Of a DNA stretch of 64,000 nucleotides, positions 34,711-42,871 are shown piece after piece. The first letter of the stretch is position 1, and the number at the start of each line of letters is the position of its first letter. The notes beneath the pieces are model-generated. The model saw only the letters and a list, made by a program, of their open reading frames with translations. It was not told where the DNA came from and made no database searches. Position numbers and translations under genes: made by a program. Source of the DNA: Allobosea sp. Its GTDB lineage: Bacteria; Pseudomonadota; Alphaproteobacteria; Rhizobiales; Beijerinckiaceae. Location: NCBI RefSeq assembly GCF_017308075.1, contig NZ_JAFKFX010000043.1:1-64000 (forward strand), read 5' to 3'.

Positions 34711-35357
34711 TCAGAGAATTCGGCTTCATCGACGTGATGTACCTCGTCGGCGCGGCGCGCTGGACGCTGCTGCTGACCGTCACGGCCTTCGCCGGCGCAT
34801 CCGTCATCGGTCTGGCGATCGCGATCGCGCGCATCCTGCCCTTCGCGCCGGTGCGTTGGCTGGCTGCCGGCTACATCCACATCGTCCAGGGCACGCCGCT
34901 GCTGGTCTGGCTGTTCCTGATCTTCTTCGGGCTGCCGCTGATCGGCATCTCGGTCAATCCCTGGCTCGCGGCGGCCGTCGCCTTCTCGGTCTATGGCAGC
35001 GCCTTCCTCGGCGAGATCTGGCGCGGCGCCCTGGTCTCGATCGCCAGGACGCAATGGGAGGCCGGTGCCTCGCTCGGGCTCTCGCTCGCCGAGCAGCTGC
35101 GCTACGTCATCATCCCGCAGTCGGTACGGGTCGCGATCCCGCCGACTGTGGGCTTCCTGGTCCAACTGATCAAGAACACCTCGCTCGCGGCGGTGATCGG
35201 GCTGGTCGAGTTGACCCGTGAGGGCCAGCTGACGGCGGCGGGCACCTACAAGCCCTTCGCGGTCTACATCACCGTCGCCTGCATTTACTTCCTGATGTGT
35301 TTCCCTCTGACCCAATGGAGCCGCTCGCTCGAGCGGAAGCTCGATGTCGCTCGTTGA
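34707..35357 (+). CDS. Polar amino-acid ABC transporter permease, second subunit
   Basis: A 216-residue permease with the same fold as its neighbour. The transport motifs are GTPLLVWLFLIFFGLPLIG and the EAA loop LVSIARTQWEAGASLGLSLAEQLRYVIIPQSV. It overlaps the upstream permease by 4 bases and the ATPase gene downstream by 14 bases, so all three are translated from one message. Confidence 0.9.
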   Translation: MIREFGFIDVMYLVGAARWTLLLTVTAFAGASVIGLAIAIARILPFAPVRWLAAGYIHIVQGTPLLVWLFLIFFGLPLIGISVNPWLAAAVAFSVYGSAFLGEIWRGALVSIARTQWEAGASLGLSLAEQLRYVIIPQSVRVAIPPTVGFLVQLIKNTSLAAVIGLVELTREGQLTAAGTYKPFAVYITVACIYFLMCFPLTQWSRSLERKLDVAR

Positions 35358-36075
35358 AATCCGGGAAATCAGCAAGAGCTACGGCTCCAATCAGGTGCTG
35401 AAGAACGTTTCGCTCGACGTCGCCAAGGGCGAGGTCGTCGCCGTGATCGGCCGCTCCGGCTCGGGCAAGAGCACCTTGCTGCGCTGTGTCAACGGGCTGG
35501 AGGAAATCCAGGCCGGCACGATCCGCGTCGATGGCGTTCAGGTCAACGATCCCGCCACCGATCTGCGCAAGCTGCGCCAGCAGGTCGGCATCGTCTTCCA
35601 GAGCTTCAACCTGTTCCCGCATCTCTCGGTCTGCGACAACATCACGCTCGCGCCGCGGGTGGTGAAGAAGCAGGCCCCGGAAGCGGCCCGCGAGGTCGCC
35701 GCCGATGTGCTGCGCCGCGTCGGCCTCGAAGGCAAGCTTGACGCCTTTCCCTCGCAGCTATCCGGCGGCCAGCAGCAACGCGTCGCCATCGCCCGCTCGC
35801 TCGCCATGCAGCCCAAGCTGATGCTGTTCGACGAGGTCACCTCGGCGCTGGACCCGGAACTGACCGGCGAGGTGCTGAAGGTGCTGGAATCCGTGGCGCA
35901 GGAGGGGATGACCATGATCCTCGTCACCCACGAGATGGGGTTCGCCCGCCGGTTCGGCTCGCGTGTCGTGTTCATGCACGAGGGCCGGATCCACGAAGAA
36001 GGCCAGGCCGCGGCGGTGCTCGCCGAGCCGCAGACGCCCGAGCTCAAGACCTTCCTCAGCGCCGTGCTGCACTGA
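35344..36075 (+). CDS. Polar amino-acid ABC transporter ATP-binding protein
   Basis: A 243-residue ATPase of the GlnQ/HisP class. Walker A is GRSGSGKST, the Q loop is in GIVFQSFNLFPHLSV, the signature is LSGGQQQRVAIARSL, Walker B is LMLFDEVTSALD and the switch His is in LVTHEMGFARRFG. It powers the two permeases encoded just upstream. Confidence 0.93.
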   Translation: MSLVEIREISKSYGSNQVLKNVSLDVAKGEVVAVIGRSGSGKSTLLRCVNGLEEIQAGTIRVDGVQVNDPATDLRKLRQQVGIVFQSFNLFPHLSVCDNITLAPRVVKKQAPEAAREVAADVLRRVGLEGKLDAFPSQLSGGQQQRVAIARSLAMQPKLMLFDEVTSALDPELTGEVLKVLESVAQEGMTMILVTHEMGFARRFGSRVVFMHEGRIHEEGQAAAVLAEPQTPELKTFLSAVLH

Positions 36076-36115
36076 GGCCAAGAAACCAGTTCCGGTCCAC
36101 GAGGGGAGAAAACAC

Positions 36116-36898
36116 ATGCGTAAGCTGTTTGCAGGTCTGGCGGCCATGGCCATCGCCGCCTTCGGTGCCGCGGAAGCCCGCGCCGACAAGCTCCAGGACA
36201 TCCTGTCCAAGGGCGTGGTTCGCATCGGCGTGCCGCTCGATGCGCCGCCCTTCGGCTCGCAGGACGCCAACCGCAAGCCGATCGGCTTCGACATCGAGCT
36301 CGCCGAGATGGTCGCCAAGGGCCTCGGCGTGAAGCTCGAAATGCAGCAGATCACCGGCGCCAACCGCATTCCGTTCCTGCTCACCGACAAGGTCGACATC
36401 GTCATCTCGGTGATGGGCCTGTCGCCCGAGCGCGCCCGCCAGATCCAGTTCACGGCGCCTTATGCCAACACCTTCCTCGCGGTCTACGGCCCGAAATCCT
36501 CGACCGTGAACAGCGCAGCGACCCTCGGCTCGGTCCGCGTCGCCGCTGCCAAGGGCACGACCCAGGAACTCGCGATCACCGAATCGGCGCCCAAGGCCAA
36601 TGTGATGCGCACCGAGGACGATGCGACCGCCGCCGCCGCCTACATCACCGGCCAGGCCGATCTGCTCGCGACCAACTCGATCGTCGCCCAGGCGCTCGCC
36701 AAGCAGAACCCGAACAAGGAATTCGAGCGCAAGTTCACCATCCGCCGCAGCCCGGCCCATATGGGCGTGCAGATGGACCAGCACAATCTGGTGCGCTGGC
36801 TCGACGGCTTCATCTTCTTCAACAGCCTGAACGGCGAGCTCGACCGGCTGCACAAGAAGTATCTCGACATGCCGATGGATCCGCTGCCGACCCTCTGA
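36116..36898 (+). CDS. Periplasmic amino-acid binding protein of the ABC importer
   Basis: A 260-residue family 3 solute-binding protein with a signal peptide (KLFAGLAAMAIAAFGAAEARA). The mature protein starts DKLQDILSKGVVRIGVPLDAPPFG; the ligand-binding segments DIELAEMVAKGLGVKLE and RIPFLLTDKVDIVIS are standard. GAGGGGAGA precedes the ATG. With the downstream deacylase it may bind an N-acetylated diamino acid, ectoine-type or related compound; this is inferred only from context. Confidence 0.9.
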   Translation: MRKLFAGLAAMAIAAFGAAEARADKLQDILSKGVVRIGVPLDAPPFGSQDANRKPIGFDIELAEMVAKGLGVKLEMQQITGANRIPFLLTDKVDIVISVMGLSPERARQIQFTAPYANTFLAVYGPKSSTVNSAATLGSVRVAAAKGTTQELAITESAPKANVMRTEDDATAAAAYITGQADLLATNSIVAQALAKQNPNKEFERKFTIRRSPAHMGVQMDQHNLVRWLDGFIFFNSLNGELDRLHKKYLDMPMDPLPTL

Positions 36899-36915
36899 GC
36901 AGCCAGCTTTCTTCC

Positions 36916-36946
36916 GGCCAGGCACTTCGTGCCTGGCCTCCTTTCT
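36916..36946 (+). terminator. Terminator after the binding-protein gene
   Basis: GGCCAGGCAC (36916-36925) pairs with GTGCCTGGCC (36929-36938) across a three-base loop and is followed by a T-rich tract. It may reduce readthrough from the importer into the enzyme genes, so the transporter is made in excess. Confidence 0.75.
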
Positions 36947-37009
36947 TTTCCGGCGATAGCACGGGGCCCGGCCGGCCCTGATCGCCCCTTCGCGTCCGCG
37001 AGCCCCGCC

Positions 37010-38050
37010 ATGACCAGTTCCCGCCAGAAGACCGCCCCGCGCCCGTCCTCAGCCTTCCTCACCGTCGATCCCGAGAAGAACGGCAAGCAGGTCGGCTTCC
37101 TGATGATCCCGCATTCGCCGCATGACGACGCCTGGGGCGCGACGCGCATCCCGGTCGCGGTGATCAAGAACGGCGAGGGACCGACCGCGATCCTCGAAGG
37201 CGGCAATCACGGCGACGAATATGAGGGGCCGATCGCGATCTGCGAGCTGATCCGCGATCTCGATCCCGGCCGCGTGCAGGGGCGGCTGATCCTGATGCCG
37301 GCGAACAACGTCCATGCCGTGATCGCCGGCCAGCGCACTTCGCCGGTCGACGGGCTGAACTTCAACCGCACTTTCCCGGGCGATCCGCGCGGCACCATCA
37401 CCCAGCAGATCTCGGCCTTCGTCAACGACCATATCATGCCGCTCGGCGACGCCTTCCTCGACCTTCATTCCGGCGGCTCCTCGCTCGACATCATCCCGAG
37501 CGCGATCGTCGAGCCGACCGATGATCCGGCCCTGCACAAGCGCAATGTCGCGGCGGTGCAGGCCTTCGATGCGCCGATGACGGTGGTGATCTCCAATCTC
37601 GGCGAGCCGCGTACCGCCACCGCCGCCGCCTGCCGCAACGGGCTCGTCACGGTCGGCACCGAAATGGCCGGGGCCGGCACGGTCTCGCTCGAGGCGCTGA
37701 AGGTCTGCCGGCGCGGCGTCGCCAACGTCCTTGACCATCTCGGCATCGTCGCGCTCGAAAAGCGCGAACCGCGGCGCGGCGACGGCCAGGTGCTCGAACT
37801 GCCGGGCACGGCCGCCTATGTCTACGCCACCGCCGACGGCGTCTTCGAGCCCTTCCACGCCAATGGCGAGAAGGTCAGCGCCGGCCAGCCGGCCGGGCGG
37901 ATCCACTGCACCTGGGATCCGACGCGCCCGCCCGAAACCTTGCACTATGCCGCCGATGGCATCCTCTATGGCCGGCGTCAGCCGGGCCGGGTCAAGCCGG
38001 GCAATTGCTGCCTGATCGTCGCGGCGCCTTACCGGGGGACGCTGTCGTGA
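37010..38050 (+). CDS. Succinylglutamate desuccinylase/aspartoacylase-family deacylase, DoeB-like
   Basis: A 346-residue zinc enzyme of the M14-like AstE/AspA family. Ligands are His and Glu in GGNHGDEYEGP and His in LDLHSGGSS; the substrate Arg is likely in LNFNRTFPGDPRG. The sequence is closest in feel to N2-acetyl-L-2,4-diaminobutyrate deacetylase DoeB (GKQVGFLMIPHSPHDDAWG, HGDEYEGP). DoeB follows ring opening in ectoine breakdown, but the ring-opening hydrolase DoeA is not here. The substrate is therefore an N-acyl amino acid of unknown identity. ATG at 37010 has a weak ribosome site. Confidence 0.8.
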   Translation: MTSSRQKTAPRPSSAFLTVDPEKNGKQVGFLMIPHSPHDDAWGATRIPVAVIKNGEGPTAILEGGNHGDEYEGPIAICELIRDLDPGRVQGRLILMPANNVHAVIAGQRTSPVDGLNFNRTFPGDPRGTITQQISAFVNDHIMPLGDAFLDLHSGGSSLDIIPSAIVEPTDDPALHKRNVAAVQAFDAPMTVVISNLGEPRTATAAACRNGLVTVGTEMAGAGTVSLEALKVCRRGVANVLDHLGIVALEKREPRRGDGQVLELPGTAAYVYATADGVFEPFHANGEKVSAGQPAGRIHCTWDPTRPPETLHYAADGILYGRRQPGRVKPGNCCLIVAAPYRGTLS

Positions 38051-38991
38051 TCAGCCTCGAAGACATCCAGGATGCGCGCTGGCGCATCGCGCCGCATATC
38101 CGCAAGACGCCGCTGCTGCCCTATGCGCAGACCAGCACGGGCGAGGATTTCGGCGGCGGGGTCACGCTGAAACTCGAATTGCTGCAGGCGGCGGGCTCGT
38201 TCAAGGGGCGCGGCGCGATGAACCGCCTGCTGACGCTCTCGCCCGAGCAGCTCAAGGCCGGCGTCGTCACCGCCTCCGGTGGCAATCACGGCCTCGCCAT
38301 CGCCCGCTCGGCCCATGTGCTCGGCGCCAAGGCCAAGATCTTCCTGCCGTCCAATGTCGTCGCCGACAAGGTCGCCAAGCTCAGGAAATGGGGCGCCGAT
38401 GTCGAGATCGTCGGCGCGGTCTGGGACGACGCCAATGCTGCGGCGCTCGCCCATGCCCAGAAGACCGGCGCGACCTATGCCCACCCCTTCAGCGACCCGG
38501 TCGTGGTCGCAGGCCAGGGCACGCTCGGCCTCGATATCCTCGACGAGATGCCGGAGGTCGACGTCATCCTCGTCGCCATCGGTGGCGGCGGCCTGATTAC
38601 GGGCCTTTCGACCGCGGTGAAGGCGCTCCGGCCGAAGACCCGCATCATCGGCATCGAGCCCTACGGCTCGCCGACCCTGCATGCCTGCCTCGCCGCGGGC
38701 AAGCTGGTGACGCTCGACAAGCTCGAAACCCGCGTCGCCACCATGTCCTGCCGCCAGACCGACCAGGCGATCTACGAGGCGGCCGCCCGCAATGTCGACG
38801 AAGTCGTGCTGGTCAGCGACGAGGAGATGGAGCAGGCGGCCCGCTCGCTCTGGTTCGAGTTCGGCATCGCAGCCGACCTGTCCGGGGCGGCTGCGGCCGC
38901 GGCGCTGCAATCGAAGCGCTTCGTTCCGGAGCCCGGAAGCAAGGTCTGCGCTTTGGTCTGCGGCGCCGGAACGGACGGCACCGGCGCCTGA
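38047..38991 (+). CDS. Threonine/serine dehydratase-like PLP enzyme
   Basis: A 314-residue fold II PLP enzyme. The PLP Lys is in AAGSFKGRGAMN, the substrate loop is ASGGNHGLAIA and the phosphate loop is IGGGGLITG. The start is GTG overlapping the deacylase stop (GTGA), showing translational coupling. Similar enzymes (EutB) sit in hydroxyectoine gene clusters. It probably deaminates a hydroxy-amino acid from the deacylase reaction. No C-terminal ACT domain is present. Confidence 0.85.
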   Translation: MISLEDIQDARWRIAPHIRKTPLLPYAQTSTGEDFGGGVTLKLELLQAAGSFKGRGAMNRLLTLSPEQLKAGVVTASGGNHGLAIARSAHVLGAKAKIFLPSNVVADKVAKLRKWGADVEIVGAVWDDANAAALAHAQKTGATYAHPFSDPVVVAGQGTLGLDILDEMPEVDVILVAIGGGGLITGLSTAVKALRPKTRIIGIEPYGSPTLHACLAAGKLVTLDKLETRVATMSCRQTDQAIYEAAARNVDEVVLVSDEEMEQAARSLWFEFGIAADLSGAAAAAALQSKRFVPEPGSKVCALVCGAGTDGTGA

Positions 38992-38994
38992 GCC

Positions 38995-39741
38995 TCAGGG
39001 CGCGACGCTGAGCCCATCGACGCCGTGCTTGCGGATCAGCGCGGCGATGAAGCCCGAGGCTTTCGCCGCTTCGACGAAGCGGGTGAGGTAGTCCATCGCC
39101 TCGGCCTTCGGCCGGGGCACGCCGATCGCCTGCTGCACGGTCATGAAATGGCCGTCGAGCAGGCGTGTGCCGGGGATTGCGGCACGGTCGGAGATCAGGC
39201 GCGGCCGCAGGCCGGCCAAAGCTTCGAGCTTTTGAGCGACGAAGTCGACGGCCGCCTCGTCGAGCGTGCCGGAGCGGATCAGCGTCGCCTTGCGGATATG
39301 GCGGTCGAGCCAGAGCCCGTAGGCGGCGCGGCCGGTCACGGCGATGCGCACGCCATCGGCGTCGACATCTGAGATTTGGCGCAGCGGCGAGGCGTCCCGG
39401 ACGAGATAGGTCGCCTCGATCTCGGCATAGGCCGGTGTGAAGCTGATCGTCTCGGCCCGCTGCGGTTCGGCGCCGATCAGCCCGACATCCCATTCGTCGC
39501 GGAGCGCCGCATCGGCGAGCAGGCCGGGATTGTCATAGGGGACATGGCGCAGGCCGGACCCAAGATGTTCGGCCAGTGCGCGCGCCAGATCGGGCGAGAC
39601 GCCTTGCGGCTCGCCTTCCGGGGACCGGCTCGAAACCAGCAGGAAGTTCGAGAGGTTGATGCCGGCGCGCAGCAGGTTGCCGGGTACCAGATGCTCGCGC
39701 AGCGTCGGCGAAAGCGTGCCGATATCGGGCCGAAATTCCAT
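38995..39741 (-). CDS. Family 3 solute-binding-like protein without signal peptide
   Basis: A 248-residue protein with the amino-acid binding protein fold: LLRAGINLSNFLLVSS, SPDLARALAEHLGSGLRHV, WDVGLIGAEPQRAETISFTPAYAEIEATY. No signal peptide or lipobox is seen at the N-terminus, which is unusual for a transport binding protein; a cytoplasmic sensor role is possible. It is convergent with the dehydratase gene, three bases away, and may belong to the same metabolic unit. Confidence 0.75.
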   Translation of the reverse strand: MEFRPDIGTLSPTLREHLVPGNLLRAGINLSNFLLVSSRSPEGEPQGVSPDLARALAEHLGSGLRHVPYDNPGLLADAALRDEWDVGLIGAEPQRAETISFTPAYAEIEATYLVRDASPLRQISDVDADGVRIAVTGRAAYGLWLDRHIRKATLIRSGTLDEAAVDFVAQKLEALAGLRPRLISDRAAIPGTRLLDGHFMTVQQAIGVPRPKAEAMDYLTRFVEAAKASGFIAALIRKHGVDGLSVAP

Positions 39742-39997
39742 GGCATTCTTCCTGCGACTGCGAGCCGGGCAGTTATGCGCCTAGCGCCGCGGCATGGGCA
39801 AGCAGGCGCTGCGTCATGCCTTCAGGACTTGCCTTGTGGGTCAATGGCCTCTACCTCGCTGGGTGATCGCTCGCTTGCCCTGCTGACCGCCCGCAGTCGC
39901 GGATCCGCGCCCGTGCGCGTCAAGGGAGTTCCGGCGCGTCAAGGAAGTCCCGGCGCGTCGAGACTGCCGAGCGTCCAACCGACGAACAGGATTTGGT

Positions 39998-40270
39998 ATG
40001 TCCCGCAAGAAATCGAAGCCGCTCGATGCTGAATTCGTCATGTTCGACGTGTTCTACGAAGATGGCTCGCGCACCTCGAACCGGCGCGTGCCGAGCCATC
40101 TCCTCGGCGGGCTCGACGGCGATGAGCCGGCGCGTGAGGCGGTCATCGAACAGGACCGCGTGATCGCGGAGAAATCCGGCAAGCCGAGCCTGGCAATCAC
40201 GTCGATCGTGCGCTCCGGCAAGCCGGCGGTCGAGAAAGCCGGCAAGGACAAGTCCGGGCGCAAGGGCTGA
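39998..40270 (+). CDS. Small basic protein of unknown function
   Basis: A 90-residue hydrophilic protein, not recognised. It starts MSRKKSKPLDAEFVMFDVFYEDGS, contains the RRVPSHLLGGLDGDEPAREAV segment and ends Lys/Gly-rich (KDKSGRKG). There is no signal peptide. ATG 39998 follows a moderately purine-rich stretch. Tandem 14-base GC-rich units with GGCGCGTCAAGG appear upstream at about 39918-39955. Confidence 0.6.
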   Translation: MSRKKSKPLDAEFVMFDVFYEDGSRTSNRRVPSHLLGGLDGDEPAREAVIEQDRVIAEKSGKPSLAITSIVRSGKPAVEKAGKDKSGRKG

Positions 40271-40303
40271 CCCCGGCGCCCGTTCCTGGCCTCGCCTTAG
40301 CGG

Positions 40304-40951
40304 TTAGCGCTTGGCCGTGCGCCGCTTCGCCGGCTGCGGCGCAGTGCTGCCGGTGAAGAGCGAGCCCAGCACGTAGAGCGCGATGCCGACGCCGAGTACC
40401 GCCGCGAGCGGTTCGCGCTCGGTCCGCTGCACCAGCATGCGCCCGCCCTCGCGGGCATAGTCGCGGCCGGTATCGACATAATCGCGGCCGCGGGCCAGGT
40501 AGTCGCGGCCCTGATCGAGTTGCTCACGCCCATTGCCGAGGAGCTGGCGGCCGGCCCGCAACGCGTCGTCGCCATAATCGCGCAGCATCCGGCTCCAGCC
40601 GCTGGTGTCCGGCTGCCAGCTCGTCGAGCGCCGCCCGGTCATCGCCCAGGCGATCAGGCCGACGCTGACCGCGCCGAGCGCGAAGGCCGCCAGGGGATGA
40701 CGCTCGACCGTCTCGACCGCAGCCTCGCCGGTTTCCTGAACATAACGCCCGGCATCGCGCAGGCTCTCGCGCGGATCGATCTCGGCGACCTTGTCGCGAG
40801 CCCGCTCATAGCTGCCCTTGACGGTGTCGGCTGCACGGCTGGCCAGCTCGCTCGCCCGCTCGGCGACGCCGTTGGCGGCGCGCTCGATCTCGTCCCTCGC
40901 TTCGCCGGCGCTGCGTGGCACGTCCGGTGGCATACGCTTGTCGCTGTCCAT
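40304..40951 (-). CDS. Membrane-anchored stress-type protein (ElaB/DUF883-like) with internal repeats
   Basis: About 215 residues. An amphipathic, Ala/Glu/Arg-rich coiled region (ARDEIERAANGVAERASELASRA) precedes a membrane helix (LAAFALGAVSVGLIAWAM). A stretch of GRDY-type repeats (GRDYLARGRDYVDTGRDY) follows, then a second helix (LAAVLGVGIALYVLGSLF) and a basic tail. ElaB/YqjD-type proteins tether ribosomes or envelope in stationary phase; similarity is in general architecture only. ATG at 40951 follows GGAG; ATG at 40966 is an alternative. Confidence 0.6.
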   Translation of the reverse strand: MDSDKRMPPDVPRSAGEARDEIERAANGVAERASELASRAADTVKGSYERARDKVAEIDPRESLRDAGRYVQETGEAAVETVERHPLAAFALGAVSVGLIAWAMTGRRSTSWQPDTSGWSRMLRDYGDDALRAGRQLLGNGREQLDQGRDYLARGRDYVDTGRDYAREGGRMLVQRTEREPLAAVLGVGIALYVLGSLFTGSTAPQPAKRRTAKR

Positions 40952-41053
40952 CACTTGAAACTCCATTTGCAGGGCTCCCTCTGGAAACGAGGCAGCTACG
41001 GCAGGGTTCCGTTCGAAAGGGCATAAAAGGGCGGCGTCAGCGCGATCTAGGGA

Positions 41054-41263
41054 TCAGCGCGTGGCGCGCCTGGTGGTGCGGACGACGGTGGGAGCGCTGA
41101 TCGCGCCGGCCGCTCCGCCGACGACCGCACCGACCGGTCCCGCGACGACCGCGCCGGTGCCGGCGCCGACCGCGGCGCCACCGACGCGCTGCTCGACGGT
41201 GTTGCAGGCGGCCAGGCCAAACGCGAGGCTCACGGCGGTGACGAAGACAGCAGGCCGGTTCAT
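41054..41263 (-). CDS. Small glycine-zipper lipoprotein
   Basis: A 69-residue lipoprotein. Signal peptide VFVTAVSLAFGLAAC ends in a lipobox with Cys near residue 20, followed by NTVEQRVGG and a glycine/alanine-rich zipper (AAVGAGTGAVVAGPVGAVVGGAAG). GGGAG lies six bases before the ATG at 41263. Glycine-zipper lipoproteins such as SlyB-type sit in the outer membrane. No partner gene is adjacent. Confidence 0.75.
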   Translation of the reverse strand: MNRPAVFVTAVSLAFGLAACNTVEQRVGGAAVGAGTGAVVAGPVGAVVGGAAGAISAPTVVRTTRRATR

Positions 41264-41398
41264 CTGACGCTCCCGAAATAGTGTGGCGTTGGGAACGCAT
41301 CGGGGGCGCGGAAGTTCCTGCATGGCGATGACAGGATGAGGCATCGCGGCTTAATCTCGCGCTGGTGAGTGCGACTCATCGCCCGCAGGAGACTTCCC

Positions 41399-41851
41399 AT
41401 GAGAAACCTCGTTCTTTCGACTGCGCTCGCCTGCCTGGCCGCAGGCTTTATGACTGCGCCCGCCTCGGCGCTGACGATGAAGGAATGCAGCGCGAAATAT
41501 CAGGAGGCGAAGAAGGCGAATACGCTGAAGGGGCAGAAATGGAACGATTTCCGCAAGGCGCAATGCGGCGATGACGACGCCGGCGAGGCCGATGCCGCCG
41601 CCGCCGTGACCGAGACGCCCGCCGCCGCGCCTGCGAGCGCTCCGGCCAAGCCTGCTGGCAAGGCCAAGGCTGCGGTGTTCCCGAAGGCGGTCGCGCCGAA
41701 ATACAGCAACGAGACGGCCGGCAAGGCACGCCTCAAGACCTGCGCTGACCAGTACAACGCCAACAAGGCGGCGAACGCCAATGGCGAGCTGAAATGGATC
41801 GAGAAGGGCGGCGGCTACTGGAGCCAGTGCAACGCCAAGCTGAAGAGCTGA
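41399..41851 (+). CDS. Secreted protein with two Cys-containing repeats, PsiF-like
   Basis: A 150-residue exported protein with signal peptide NLVLSTALACLAAGFMTAPASA. Two related units follow: MKECSAKYQEAKKANTLKGQKWNDFRKAQC, positions about 25-55, and the LKTCADQYNANKAANANGELKWIEKGGGYWSQC unit near the end. They are joined by an Ala/Pro/Lys-rich linker. Each unit has two Cys and a central Trp, suggesting a small disulfide-held helical hairpin. Similar to PsiF-type periplasmic proteins in pattern; role unknown. AGGAGA precedes the ATG at 41399. Confidence 0.75.
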   Translation: MRNLVLSTALACLAAGFMTAPASALTMKECSAKYQEAKKANTLKGQKWNDFRKAQCGDDDAGEADAAAAVTETPAAAPASAPAKPAGKAKAAVFPKAVAPKYSNETAGKARLKTCADQYNANKAANANGELKWIEKGGGYWSQCNAKLKS

Positions 41852-41890
41852 GTGTCAGCGCATTCTCGGCCATCGTATCGGCAGTGATCG

Positions 41891-41917
41891 CACCCCCGGC
41901 GCCTTGCGTCGGGGGTG
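41891..41917. terminator. Hairpin between convergent genes
   Basis: CACCCCCG (41891-41898) and CGGGGGTG (41910-41917) form an eight-pair stem with an 11-base loop between the secreted-protein gene and the convergent HAD gene. No long T tract follows, so termination efficiency is uncertain. Confidence 0.5.
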
Positions 41918-41965
41918 AAGCGTTCCTGGCCGGCGAGATGCCTGCGACGCTCCGGCCCGCCGGCT

Positions 41966-42871
41966 TCAATCCCACTGGAACCAGGGCAGCGCGAATTGCG
42001 GCGCCGGTCCTTCGCGCGCGAACAGGCGCCGGCAGCTCTCGGGATCGACCTCGCCGGCCGCCGTCCAACGTAGCGCGCCGCGGTGGATGCCACCGGCGAT
42101 GAAGGCAGCGTCGATACCGGCTGCCGCCGCGCCGGCGACGTCGTGCTCGAGCGAGTCGCCGATCGCCAGCAGGCGCGCGGCAGGGATGCCCGACAGGCGC
42201 AGGCAGGTCCGGTAGATCCGCGCATGCGGCTTGCCGTGAGAATGAACCGTCCCGCCCATCGCCTCATAGGCTTGGGCGACGAGGCCCGGAGCCTCGTGGA
42301 GACGGCCATCGGCGTGGACGCGGTGGCGGTCGGGATTGGCGCAGATCATCGGGATGCCGCGGGAGGCGGCGCGCGCGAGCAGGGGCTGCCACCCGGCGAC
42401 GGACTGGGCCGGCGGTTCCATGCTCATCAGCAGGATGAAGTCGGCGGCGTCCGGATCGTCGGTCGGCGTCAGCCCGAGGCCGTCGGCGAGGCGCTCCTCG
42501 CCCGGCCGCACCAGCAGCAGGCAGTTGCGGCCAAGCTCGCGATAGGCCGGCTCGCCGCCCGCCATCAGCGCGTCGCGCGCATCGTCCCCGGCCGAGACCA
42601 CGTGATCGTAGAGTGCGCGGGGGAAGCCCAGCCGCGCCAGCGTCGCCTCGTTCTCGCTGCCGGGCTTGCCTGAATTCGAGAGGATGATCACCGTCTTGCC
42701 GGCCTGCCGGATGCGCTCGAGACAGGAGAGCGCTTTCGGATAGGGTGCGCTGCCGTCATGCAGCACGCCCCATTGGTCGAGCAGGAAACCGTCATAGCGC
42801 GAGACCAGAGCGCCGATGCCGGCCGGGAAATCGGGGAGGCTGCGCCGCTCAGACGATGCGTGAACGGACAT
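41966..42871 (-). CDS. HAD-superfamily class IIA hydrolase (TIGR01459 type)
   Basis: A 301-residue phosphatase. HAD motif I is GFLLDQWGVLHDG (the nucleophile region), motif II ILSNSGKP, the Lys of motif III in HGKPHARIY, and motif IV AIGDSLEHDVAGA. Class IIA members hydrolyse small phosphates such as sugar or glycerol phosphates. The gene starts inside the end of phnE (23-base overlap), so it is part of the importer operon and may act on the imported phosphorus compound. Confidence 0.85.
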   Translation of the reverse strand: MSVHASSERRSLPDFPAGIGALVSRYDGFLLDQWGVLHDGSAPYPKALSCLERIRQAGKTVIILSNSGKPGSENEATLARLGFPRALYDHVVSAGDDARDALMAGGEPAYRELGRNCLLLVRPGEERLADGLGLTPTDDPDAADFILLMSMEPPAQSVAGWQPLLARAASRGIPMICANPDRHRVHADGRLHEAPGLVAQAYEAMGGTVHSHGKPHARIYRTCLRLSGIPAARLLAIGDSLEHDVAGAAAAGIDAAFIAGGIHRGALRWTAAGEVDPESCRRLFAREGPAPQFALPWFQWD

